Part shown: positions 1 to 5,848 of the stretch, piece after piece
Numbering within the stretch: the stretch's first letter is position 1
Layout: each line of letters starts with the position of its first letter
From: an uncultured Methylobacteriaceae bacterium
GTDB taxonomy: Bacteria > Pseudomonadota > Alphaproteobacteria > Rhizobiales > Beijerinckiaceae
DNA length: 10,821 bases
Assembly: GCA_937872715.1 (NCBI GenBank)
Contig: CALMTJ010000149.1
Coordinates: 18,272 to 29,092 of the forward strand
Direction of reading: 5' to 3'
Program-made: the position numbers and the translations under genes
The notes under the pieces: generated by a model
Told to the model about the DNA's origin: nothing
Databases searched by the model: none
What the model saw: the letters and a program-made list of their open reading frames with translations, nothing else

Positions 1-888
1 CGTGAACTGAGCCTGGCTGCGGAACCCGGCCGTGTTTCCGACCTGCGTGAGCGAGACGTGGTCCCAGCGCCGGTCGACGAGCCGAGCCCAGCAGCCTTCC
101 AGCCGCTGCTCCCGGACCACCTCTCCGACCGTGGTGTCGGCTTCCTGGAAGATCCGGTGAAGGTAACGGACCGAGATGCCGAGCGAATCGGCGATGGATT
201 GGGGCGAGAGCCCGACGTCATGCAGGCGCGAATGGATGACGTCCTTGCCGCGCCGGAACAGCGCCGTCCGGATCGCCGAGCCGCCGACAGGCTTGTCGCC
301 ACAGCTGGCCTCGAAGAGCAGCTCGAGAAGCTGGCCGACCTGCGTCGCGACCCGGTGCCCCGCCTCGTCGGAGATCTCTTCGCTCTCGCCGATTGCGGAT
401 CGGAGAAAATCGAGGGTCAGCTTCCCGAGCCCCCTCTCGCCCGTTTGCGGCATGGCGCAGATACGGGTGGGGTCGAACAGCCAAGACGAGAACCGGTCGG
501 CCGGAATGTTGATGCAGGTCACTCTCGCCGGCTTGTCATGACCGTACCGAAAGGGAGCGCCGTCGAAATGCAGGGCGTAGTTGCCCGCGTGGAGCGCGTA
601 TTGGCGGCCGAACTGCTCGACGCAGACCGTGCCCTCCTTGACGTCGACGAGAACGAAGGAAGGAGAACGATCGGCGGCGACGTGCCTGGCCGTGCGCTCG
701 GCGCGTTCGAACGTCGTCGAGATGTGATTGATGCTGAGTGAGCCGAGCTGTCCGCGTATCCAGGTCCCGTTGAACCGCGCGGCGTCGCCGACGGACAGGT
801 CGACGGTAGCGAACTGGTCCGCGACCAGACGCGCCCAGCCCGCGGCCTTGTCGGCGCCGAGGTCGGCGCTCGAGCAGACGTGTGCCAC
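1..888 (-). CDS. AraC-family transcriptional regulator (partial, C-terminus beyond left edge)
   Basis: Predicted cytoplasmic DNA-binding activator. 296 residues are visible and the frame is still open at base 1, so the last part of the second helix-turn-helix is missing; relatives are roughly 310-330 aa. Residues about 45-135 resemble the AraC-binding-like sensor domain found in FeaR-type regulators (HISTTFERAERTARHVAADR, then a cupin-like stretch YALHAGNYALHFDG). The DNA-binding domain starts near residue 214. The first HTH is LSPQSIADSLGISVRYLHRI (about 227-246), followed by the linker helix (VREQRLEGCWARL) and the start of the second HTH (VGNTAGFRSQAQFT). I chose the GTG at 886-888 because an in-frame stop lies upstream at 904-906 and GGGAGG sits 8 nt before it. 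The effector is unknown; FeaR-type relatives control aromatic or amine catabolism, which fits the neighbours. Family assignment is sure, target is not. Confidence 0.93.
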   Translation of the reverse strand, partial: MAHVCSSADLGADKAAGWARLVADQFATVDLSVGDAARFNGTWIRGQLGSLSINHISTTFERAERTARHVAADRSPSFVLVDVKEGTVCVEQFGRQYALHAGNYALHFDGAPFRYGHDKPARVTCINIPADRFSSWLFDPTRICAMPQTGERGLGKLTLDFLRSAIGESEEISDEAGHRVATQVGQLLELLFEASCGDKPVGGSAIRTALFRRGKDVIHSRLHDVGLSPQSIADSLGISVRYLHRIFQEADTTVGEVVREQRLEGCWARLVDRRWDHVSLTQVGNTAGFRSQAQFT

Positions 889-1041
889 CGTTCGAGCCTC
901 CCTTCACCGCAGCACCGTTCTGTTGCTTATCTGGAGCGTGCTGTCGCGTTCCTGACTAGCATGACTGCCGAACACTGCGAAGGTCGGCCGGTGCCGGCAT
1001 TCTCCCTGTTCAGACCATTACGTTCCCCTGCTGGCGATCCT
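889..1041. other. Intergenic region upstream of the AraC-family gene
   Basis: 153 bp between the cupin stop and the regulator start, both on the minus strand. It presumably carries the regulator's promoter. A perfect small inverted repeat, GCCGG-TG-CCGGC, lies at 987-998. The stretch from about 905 to 960 is less GC-rich than the genes around it. No convincing -35/-10 pair or terminator with a T-tract was seen. Confidence 0.4.
897..902 (-). promoter_or_regulatory. Ribosome binding site of the AraC-family gene
   Basis: On the minus strand GGGAGG lies 8 nt upstream of a GTG codon. Because an in-frame stop at 904-906 rules out longer versions, this site fixes the start of the regulator at 888. 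Confidence 0.75.
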
Positions 1042-1587
1042 TCAGTCGGGCCGACCCGCGTCCAACATCACGGCCACGAACACCGCCGGCTCGGAGCCGC
1101 GGTTGACCCAGGCGTGGCTGGTCCCGCGCTGCACGACGACGTCGCCGGGCCGCACGGGGCGCTCGCCGGCCTCGAGCATCAGCGTCACTTCGCCGGACAG
1201 CATCACGATGTAGTCGGTCGTCGGCGTGCGGTGCGCGTGCGGGTGGGGAATGGACATCACCAGGGCGTCGCCGGCCCCCATGCTGTCGAAGAACGCCCGG
1301 GCGCCGTCCCGCCGCTCCTCCGTGCTCAGGCCGGCCTCTGCCGCCTCCGGCTGGATCACGACGTAGCGGATGTTCGTGCCGCCGGCCGGCGGCAGCAGCC
1401 GCGACGGCCGGGCGGCCGGGTCGGCGCCGGGCTCGGCATCACCGGTCGACCAGAGCTCGACGTTGCCGCCGTGCGAGTGACCAGAATCATCGAGTTCCAC
1501 GCAGGACAGGCCGGCGGCGTCATGCCCCGTCACCACTCGTCGGAAGGCCACGAGTTCGGTGCGGTTCATCCGGTCGGGCTTGCTCAT
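1042..1587 (-). CDS. Single-domain cupin protein
   Basis: 181-residue protein with one C-terminal cupin barrel (about residues 100-177) after an alpha/beta N-terminal extension. The first cupin motif is HPHAHRTPTTDYIVMLSGEV (115-134), with H117 and H119 as likely metal ligands and D125 near where classic cupins carry Glu. The second motif is GDVVVQRGTSHAWVN (148-162), with H158 as the third ligand. The HRT...DY and VVQRGTxHAWxN pattern marks a known cupin_2 subfamily seen near aromatic or polyketide catabolic genes; its reaction is generally not established. No signal peptide, so cytosolic. The start is uncertain: ATG at 1587 and another ATG at 1569 are in frame and neither has a clear Shine-Dalgarno. 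It is divergent from the XylF-like gene, 150 bp apart. It is too short, with only one barrel, to be a standard gentisate dioxygenase. Family sure, function unknown. Confidence 0.88.
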   Translation of the reverse strand: MSKPDRMNRTELVAFRRVVTGHDAAGLSCVELDDSGHSHGGNVELWSTGDAEPGADPAARPSRLLPPAGGTNIRYVVIQPEAAEAGLSTEERRDGARAFFDSMGAGDALVMSIPHPHAHRTPTTDYIVMLSGEVTLMLEAGERPVRPGDVVVQRGTSHAWVNRGSEPAVFVAVMLDAGRPD

Positions 1588-1737
1588 AGGGCCAGCTTGA
1601 GGCGAAACGCCGCCGCCGTCCGATCCCGATCGCGAGCCGGCGCTCGGCCGCAAGCTTCGGTGCAGCACCGTCAATTCGCCACGCTGGTCCGACCGCCGGG
1701 AGGAGGGCAGACGATCGGCAGAGCCGGAGCGGGATTC
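1588..1737. promoter_or_regulatory. Divergent intergenic region between cupin and XylF-like gene
   Basis: 150 bp separating two genes that point away from each other, so it should hold both promoters. A weak inverted repeat CGAGC-CGGC-GCTCG lies at 1633-1646. A purine-rich run that looks like a strong Shine-Dalgarno (around 1698-1706) has no start codon at a useful distance. No confident promoter boxes were found. Confidence 0.35.
1726..1729 (+). promoter_or_regulatory. Ribosome binding site of the XylF-like gene
   Basis: GGAG lies 8 nt upstream of the ATG at 1738. It supports the short, leaderless form of the protein. The reading frame is open far upstream but codes for nothing resembling a signal peptide there. 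Confidence 0.5.
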
Positions 1738-2727
1738 ATGACGGGCGGAACGACGATCGGGGTGAGCTGGCCCGGCTTCCACGAGGAACGCTGGGCCAAG
1801 GACGAGCGGGCGCTCCGCGACGCCCTCCGCGCCCGCGGTCTCGAGGCGAGCTTCGCCTACGTGCACGGCGCGGCGCAGGACAGCCGCATCGCGCCTCAGG
1901 ATCCGCGATCCGGCCCGGAGCGGCAGGCGGAGGACATCGAGGCCATGCTCGCCGGAGGCGTTGCCGGCCTCCTCGTGCTGCCGCAGGACAAGAGCACGTC
2001 GATCCCCGTGCTGCGCAGGGCGGTCGAGGCCAAGGTCCCGGTCGTCATCTACGACCGCGTCCTGGAGCTCCCGGGCGCGGTCTACGTGTCCTTCGACTTC
2101 CGCGAGGTCGGCCGGCAGGTCGCGGCCGCGATCCTCACGGTCCAGCCGCGGGGCGATTTCGTCGTGATGAGCGGATCGGAGCTCGACCCGGTCACGTTCA
2201 TCATCAGGGCCGGCATGATGGACGTGCTCCAGCCCGCGATCGACCGCGGCGACGTCCGGGTCGTCGGCGAGGCGTTCACGGATGGCTGGCTGCCCGAGAA
2301 CGCGAGGCTGAACATGGAGCGGCTGGTCGGCGAGCTCGACGGGTGCATCGACGCGGTCGTGGCCGCCAACGACGGCACCGGCCTCGCCTCCGCCGACGTC
2401 CTGATGAAGCATGGGCGACGCGGCGTGCCGATCTCCGGGCACGATGGCGACGAGCGCGTGCTGCGCTACATCGGCAACGGGCTGATGACGGTGTGCGCCT
2501 GGAAGGATGCCCGGCGGCTGGCCGCGGAGGCGGCGCGCCTCCTGTCGAGCCTCATCGAGGGCGTTCCTCCACACGAGCTCCCGGGCCGCACGGCCTGGAT
2601 CGGTCCCGGCGGCGCCACCATGGACGCCGTCCTGCTCCCGCCCGTCCCGATCACGCGCGACAACATCGACCTCGTCATTTCCAGCGGCTGGACCACCCGC
2701 GACAACGTCTTCGCGCCCGTCCCGTGA
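1738..2727 (+). CDS. XylF-like sugar-binding protein (periplasmic-binding-protein fold) without signal peptide
   Basis: 329-residue protein with the two-lobed type 1 periplasmic-binding fold, close in pattern to the xylose-binding protein XylF of ABC importers. It begins directly at the first beta-strand (TIGVSWPGFHEERWAKDERA), where mature XylF begins. Later matches are AGGVAGLLVLPQDKS, VPVVIYDRVL, VYVSFDFREVGRQ, VVGEAFTDGWLPENAR, IDAVVAANDGTGLASADVL, VPISGHDGDERVLRYI and the C-terminal PITRDNIDLVISSGW. XylF homologues are normally exported with a signal sequence; none is visible here or in the 150 bp upstream in any frame I read. No ABC ATPase or permease gene is in the window. It may be a cytosolic ligand-binding protein, an orphan binding component whose leader was lost, or a misplaced start. 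The beta-helix gene follows 152 bp downstream on the same strand. Family sure, cellular role open. Confidence 0.9.
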   Translation: MTGGTTIGVSWPGFHEERWAKDERALRDALRARGLEASFAYVHGAAQDSRIAPQDPRSGPERQAEDIEAMLAGGVAGLLVLPQDKSTSIPVLRRAVEAKVPVVIYDRVLELPGAVYVSFDFREVGRQVAAAILTVQPRGDFVVMSGSELDPVTFIIRAGMMDVLQPAIDRGDVRVVGEAFTDGWLPENARLNMERLVGELDGCIDAVVAANDGTGLASADVLMKHGRRGVPISGHDGDERVLRYIGNGLMTVCAWKDARRLAAEAARLLSSLIEGVPPHELPGRTAWIGPGGATMDAVLLPPVPITRDNIDLVISSGWTTRDNVFAPVP

Positions 2728-2879
2728 CGGGAGCCGCACGCGCGAGGCATCGGCGCCGCCTCGGACGCGTACGGATCGGCGCACCATCCGTGTCGACACC
2801 GCGCAACGAGCCGCGAACCTGGCCTGTCGCCACGCGGAATCGCGCTAGCTCGGCGCCGTTCCGCGTGAAGGTCGAGGGA
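2728..2879. other. Intergenic region, no feature recognised
   Basis: 152 bp between the XylF-like gene and the beta-helix gene, same orientation. The frame of the downstream gene stays open through it, but the text looks non-coding (Arg/Thr/Ala-rich, no homology recognised). It ends with AAGG at 2868-2871, a plausible Shine-Dalgarno 8 nt before the ATG at 2880. I see no terminator. Confidence 0.3.
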
Positions 2880-3521
2880 ATGGGTGACGGTCCGGCGGTC
2901 TCGCCGTTCCCGGCTGACGAGGACGGGATCGGGATCTCGGGGAGGCTGCTCCCCTATCGCGAGCGTCGGCCGCGCGTCGCGGCGGACGCGTTCGTCGCGG
3001 CCGGCGCGATCCTGATCGGCGACGTCGAGATCGGCCGGGGGTCGAGCGTCTGGTTCAACTGCGTCCTGCGCGGCGACGTGAACCGGATCCGGATCGGCCG
3101 CGGGACCAGCATCCAGGACATGACGATGATCCATTGCTCCGGCCTCGGCGCCTCCTGGCCGACGCTGGTCGGCGACGAGGTCACGGTCGGCCACATGGCC
3201 ACCATCCACGGCTGCGTGATCGAGGACCGCTGCCTGATCGGGATGCGGGCGATCGTCATGGACGGCGCGGTCGTCGAGCGCGGCGCGATCGTGGCGGCCG
3301 GCGCGCTGGTCCCGCCGGGAGGGCGCGTGCCCGCCGGCGAGGTCTGGGCCGGTATGCCGGCCCGGAAGCTGCGGGACGTGGCCGAGGCGGACGAGGTCGG
3401 GATCGAGACGCTCGCCCGCTCCTACGCGGCGCTCTCCCGGGAGTACGTCGCGACGCGGGCTTCAGCAGGTTTGACGGTGGCGGCTGCGTCAGGTGCTTCG
3501 CTCCGCCGACCGCCGTCGTGA
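2880..3521 (+). CDS. Gamma-carbonic-anhydrase family protein (left-handed beta-helix, PaaY/CaiE/YrdA-like)
   Basis: 213-residue cytosolic protein built from hexapeptide repeats, for example ILIGDVEIGRGSSVWFNCVL (44-63) and VTVGHMATIHGCVIEDRCLI (101-120). The three zinc-binding histidines of gamma-carbonic anhydrases are present at H85 (MTMIHCS), H105 and H110 (VGHMATIHGC), as are the structural R64-D66 (LRGD) and Q79-D80. Such proteins are trimers with a metal at each interface. Family members include true carbonic anhydrases and catabolic accessory proteins such as PaaY (phenylacetate pathway thioesterase) and CaiE; sequence alone does not separate these. The C-terminus (about 185-213) is a long Ala/Arg-rich tail beyond the usual helix. 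Start: ATG at 2880; an in-frame GTG at 2865 is an alternative. The FAH-family gene follows after 18 bp, so the two are probably co-transcribed, which favours a catabolic role. Confidence 0.92.
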   Translation: MGDGPAVSPFPADEDGIGISGRLLPYRERRPRVAADAFVAAGAILIGDVEIGRGSSVWFNCVLRGDVNRIRIGRGTSIQDMTMIHCSGLGASWPTLVGDEVTVGHMATIHGCVIEDRCLIGMRAIVMDGAVVERGAIVAAGALVPPGGRVPAGEVWAGMPARKLRDVAEADEVGIETLARSYAALSREYVATRASAGLTVAAASGASLRRPPS

Positions 3522-3525
3522 GAAC

Positions 3526-3530
3526 GGGAG
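3526..3530 (+). promoter_or_regulatory. Ribosome binding site of the FAH-family gene
   Basis: GGGAG lies 9 nt before the GTG at 3540 and just after the stop of the preceding gene. It supports a GTG start and translational coupling within one transcript. Confidence 0.7.
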
Positions 3531-3539
3531 ATCGCCGCG

Positions 3540-4373
3540 GTGAACTACATCAGCTTTCTTGCCCCGTCAGGGGCGCCGACCTTCGGCGTCGTGCGGCACG
3601 GCCAAGTCATGGACATGGGCGCGCGGGGCGTCGCCGAGAGCCTGAGAGCTTGGATCGCGGCGGGCTTCGCCATGCCCGGCCCGTTCGCGGCGGATCACCG
3701 TCTCGACGACCTCGAATTGCTGCCGGTGATCCCTGATCCGGGCAAGATCATCTGCGTCGGCCTGAACTATTCCGACCACGTGAAGGAAACCGGCCGGACC
3801 GACTCGGAGCATCCGAGCATCTTCTTCCGCACGGCCGCCTCGCAGACGGCCCACGCCCGTCCCGTCCGGAAGCCGGCCGCGACCGAGCGGTTCGACTTCG
3901 AAGGCGAGCTCGCGATCATCATCGGCAAGCCGGGCCGGAACATCGGCCGGGCGGAGGCGCTCGGCCACGTCGCGGGCTATGCCTGCTACAACGACATCAC
4001 GGCGCGCGACTGGCAGAGGCACACGTCCCAGTGGGGGCCGGGCAAGAACTTCGACGGGACGGGCGCGTTCGGGCCCTGGATGGTGGGCGCCGACGCGCTG
4101 CCGCCGCGCGGTGAAACTCGCCTCACGACGAGACTGAACGGGGAGGTCGTGCAGCAGGCGACGCTCGACCAGATGATCTTCTCGATCGAGGACCTGATCG
4201 CCTACACGTCCGTGTTCACGCGGCTGATGCCGGGCGACGTCATCGTGTCGGGCACGCCAGGCGGCGTCGGCGACCGGCGTTCGCCGCCGCTCTACATGCA
4301 GCCGGGCGACACGGTCGAGGTCGAGATCGACGGCGTGGGCCTTCTCCGAAACGCGATCGTCGCGACCGACTGA
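3540..4373 (+). CDS. Fumarylacetoacetate hydrolase (FAH) family protein
   Basis: 277-residue metal-dependent cytosolic enzyme of the family that hydrolyses C-C bonds in acylpyruvates (fumarylpyruvate, fumarylacetoacetate) or decarboxylates/hydrates related ring-cleavage products. Residues 1-60 form the small N-terminal domain and 68-275 the catalytic domain. Diagnostic motifs are IICVGLNYSDHV (70-81), the metal site FDFEGELAIIIGK (118-130) with E121 and E123, YNDITARDWQ (150-159) with D152 as third ligand, GPGKNFDGTGAFGPW (166-180), VIVSGTPGGVG, and MQPGDTVEVEIDGVGLLRN near the end. Length is typical of the short bacterial form. The exact substrate cannot be told; a fumarylpyruvate-type or homoprotocatechuate-type hydrolase is plausible given the MhpA-like hydroxylase about 3 kb downstream. 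GTG start supported by GGGAG 9 nt upstream; 18 bp after the beta-helix gene, likely one operon. Confidence 0.94.
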   Translation: MNYISFLAPSGAPTFGVVRHGQVMDMGARGVAESLRAWIAAGFAMPGPFAADHRLDDLELLPVIPDPGKIICVGLNYSDHVKETGRTDSEHPSIFFRTAASQTAHARPVRKPAATERFDFEGELAIIIGKPGRNIGRAEALGHVAGYACYNDITARDWQRHTSQWGPGKNFDGTGAFGPWMVGADALPPRGETRLTTRLNGEVVQQATLDQMIFSIEDLIAYTSVFTRLMPGDVIVSGTPGGVGDRRSPPLYMQPGDTVEVEIDGVGLLRNAIVATD

Positions 4374-4410
4374 CCGCGACGCCGAAAGGGCTCCCGGGCT
4401 CGGGTGCCCG

Positions 4411-4437
4411 CTGCCGCCCGCAGGAGCAGGGCGGCGG
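4411..4437. terminator. Hairpin between convergent genes, possible bidirectional terminator
   Basis: CTGCCGCCC at 4411-4419 can pair with GGGCGGCGG at 4429-4437 (9 bp, one G-T wobble) around a 9-nt loop. It lies in the 96-bp gap between the convergent FAH-family and Kelch genes, the right place for a shared terminator. No T-tract follows on either strand, so intrinsic termination is doubtful. Confidence 0.4.
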
Positions 4438-4469
4438 AATGTCGGGACGCCGTCGCAGGCGCCCCCAGG

Positions 4470-5546
4470 TCACGCGAGGGTGAGAACCTCGTGGGTGGCT
4501 GTCGGTGAGTAGACGCCCGGCATGCCGTCCGACTGGAAGCTGCCTCCCACGACGTGGAGGTCGTTCCCCATGAAGGCGCAGGCGAAGCCGTGCCGCGCGA
4601 TCTGCAGATGCGGGAGGGTCCTCCAGGTTTCGGAGGCCGGGCTGTAGGCCTCCACGCCCCAGAACGCCATCTTGGCCTGTTCCGAATGGAACTCGCCCCC
4701 GGTCACGACGAGCTCTCCGTTCAGAACGGCGCCGTTCACGTCGCCCCGCATGGTCGGGGCGCGCCCGACCAGCGCCCACGTGTTGGCGGCGGGATCGTAG
4801 GCCTCCACGAGGTCGGTGATCGAGGCGTTGTTGACGAAAACGGAGCCGGTGCGGCCGTCGAGCGCGTAGATCCTGCCGCCGACCTCGCCGGCGAAGAAGT
4901 GGTTGCGGGGCGTGGGCATGTCCGCGCGCGGACGCCAGCTGTTCGTGGCAGGGTCGTACTCGTCGACCCAGCCCGTCACCGTCTGGGAGCCCTTGCTGCC
5001 GAGCGGGATCGGCGTGTGGTCCGCGCCGTCGCCGTGCGAGCACACGCCGCCGATCACGTAGATCTTGCCGGCGAAGGAGACCGCGTAGCCCGCGCCGCGG
5101 GGCCGGGGCAGAGGCGCGGTGGCGTGCCACGTGTCCGACGCCGGATCGTAGCGCCAGCCCGATCCCGTCGGCTGCCAGACGAGCCTCCTGCCCCCCGGGG
5201 CGTTGAAGCCGCCGAACAGGTAGATCTGGCCGTCGAGCTGCGTCGCCATCACGTGGTGGGCCGGCTCCGGCATCTCCTTCAGGGTCGCCCAGCCGTCCGT
5301 CTCGGCGTCGTACCGGTACGACGCCCCGTACGGCACCGAGCCCGCCGCGTCGTTGAGGCCGCTGAACACGTAGAGGCGGGTTCCGACCGTCACCCCGACG
5401 ATCTCTCCCATGGCGGCCGGCAAGGGCTTCGCCATCCGCCACTTCGCTGCGGGCGGGGCGGAGAAGGCCGCCCGGGGCACCATCGTGAGCAGCGCGGCGG
5501 CGGCTCCGCCGATCAAGGCATCGCGGCGGCCAAGCGTTCCGGACAT
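4470..5546 (-). CDS. Exported Kelch-repeat beta-propeller protein
   Basis: 358-residue protein, predicted to be periplasmic. The N-terminus MSGTLGRRDALIGGAAAALL has two arginines (R7-R8), a hydrophobic core and a plausible cleavage site near AAFSA (26-30), a possible Tat signal. The rest is six Kelch repeats of about 50 residues (44-93, 94-147, 148-211, 212-264, 265-315, 316-358). Most show the glycine pair after a beta-strand (IYLFGG, IYVIGG, LVVTGG, LHVVGG), then Tyr and Trp in patterns such as YDPASDTW, YDPATNSW and YDPAANTW. Six repeats predict a closed six-bladed propeller. Kelch propellers may bind ligands or be enzymes (sialic-acid mutarotase NanM, galactose oxidase); I see no catalytic signature. 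ATG start at 5546 with a GGGGGAAG run ending 4 nt upstream. Convergent with the FAH gene, divergent from the MFS gene. Fold sure, function unknown. Confidence 0.92.
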   Translation of the reverse strand: MSGTLGRRDALIGGAAAALLTMVPRAAFSAPPAAKWRMAKPLPAAMGEIVGVTVGTRLYVFSGLNDAAGSVPYGASYRYDAETDGWATLKEMPEPAHHVMATQLDGQIYLFGGFNAPGGRRLVWQPTGSGWRYDPASDTWHATAPLPRPRGAGYAVSFAGKIYVIGGVCSHGDGADHTPIPLGSKGSQTVTGWVDEYDPATNSWRPRADMPTPRNHFFAGEVGGRIYALDGRTGSVFVNNASITDLVEAYDPAANTWALVGRAPTMRGDVNGAVLNGELVVTGGEFHSEQAKMAFWGVEAYSPASETWRTLPHLQIARHGFACAFMGNDLHVVGGSFQSDGMPGVYSPTATHEVLTLA

Positions 5547-5848
5547 CTGGCTTCCCCCGTTGGACGCGAAAGGAGCGCCTGAGCTTCGCGCTCCGATCGG
5601 ACGCCTCGTCTCGCCTCAAGTCGGTCCCACCCGAATCTCCCTGTCCGGGATCGGCGGCGCAAGCCCGCGGGTTCGCCCGGACCTGCTGGCGAGTGCAATA
5701 CGCGTTGCGCGCCGGCGTCATGCCGATCGACCGGGCGCTCGGCGAGGATCGCGGCCGATAAGGGGTCGAGGCGCCCACCGCGGGTTCGGACGCCGGCGCC
5801 GCCGTCCGGCAGCGCATCGGCGGGCGGCGCGATGGGGGGGAGAGCAGC
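5547..5848. promoter_or_regulatory. Divergent intergenic region between Kelch and MFS genes
   Basis: 302 bp without a supported gene; it should hold promoters for both flanking genes. An imperfect palindrome GCAATAC-GCGTTGC lies at 5695-5708 (5 of 7 positions symmetrical around a central C-G), about 140 bp before the MFS start, a candidate operator for a LacI/GntR-like repressor. The right end has a G-run then GAG (5834-5842) that serves as the MFS ribosome site, 6 nt before its ATG. Long open frames cross this region on both strands but their translations look like GC-rich noise. Confidence 0.4.

Noticed and set aside
58..741. 227-codon plus-strand frame over the AraC-family gene
   Set aside because: The minus strand reads as a sensor domain plus helix-turn-helix with a good ribosome site; the plus-strand translation has no recognisable features.
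1042..1587. Cupin as a gentisate 1,2-dioxygenase
   Set aside because: That enzyme is about twice as long with two cupin barrels; this protein has one barrel and belongs to a different motif subfamily.
1588..2799. Minus-strand open frame running on upstream of the cupin, antisense to the XylF-like gene
   Set aside because: It is the cupin frame staying open because of high GC content. The part beyond 1587 is Arg/Asp/Gly-rich without family motifs, while the plus strand has clear XylF homology.
2343..2879. N-terminal extension of the beta-helix protein into the XylF-like gene
   Set aside because: The frame is open but overlaps a recognised gene in another frame and encodes Arg-rich noise. The ATG at 2880 has a suitable upstream AAGG and gives a normal family length.
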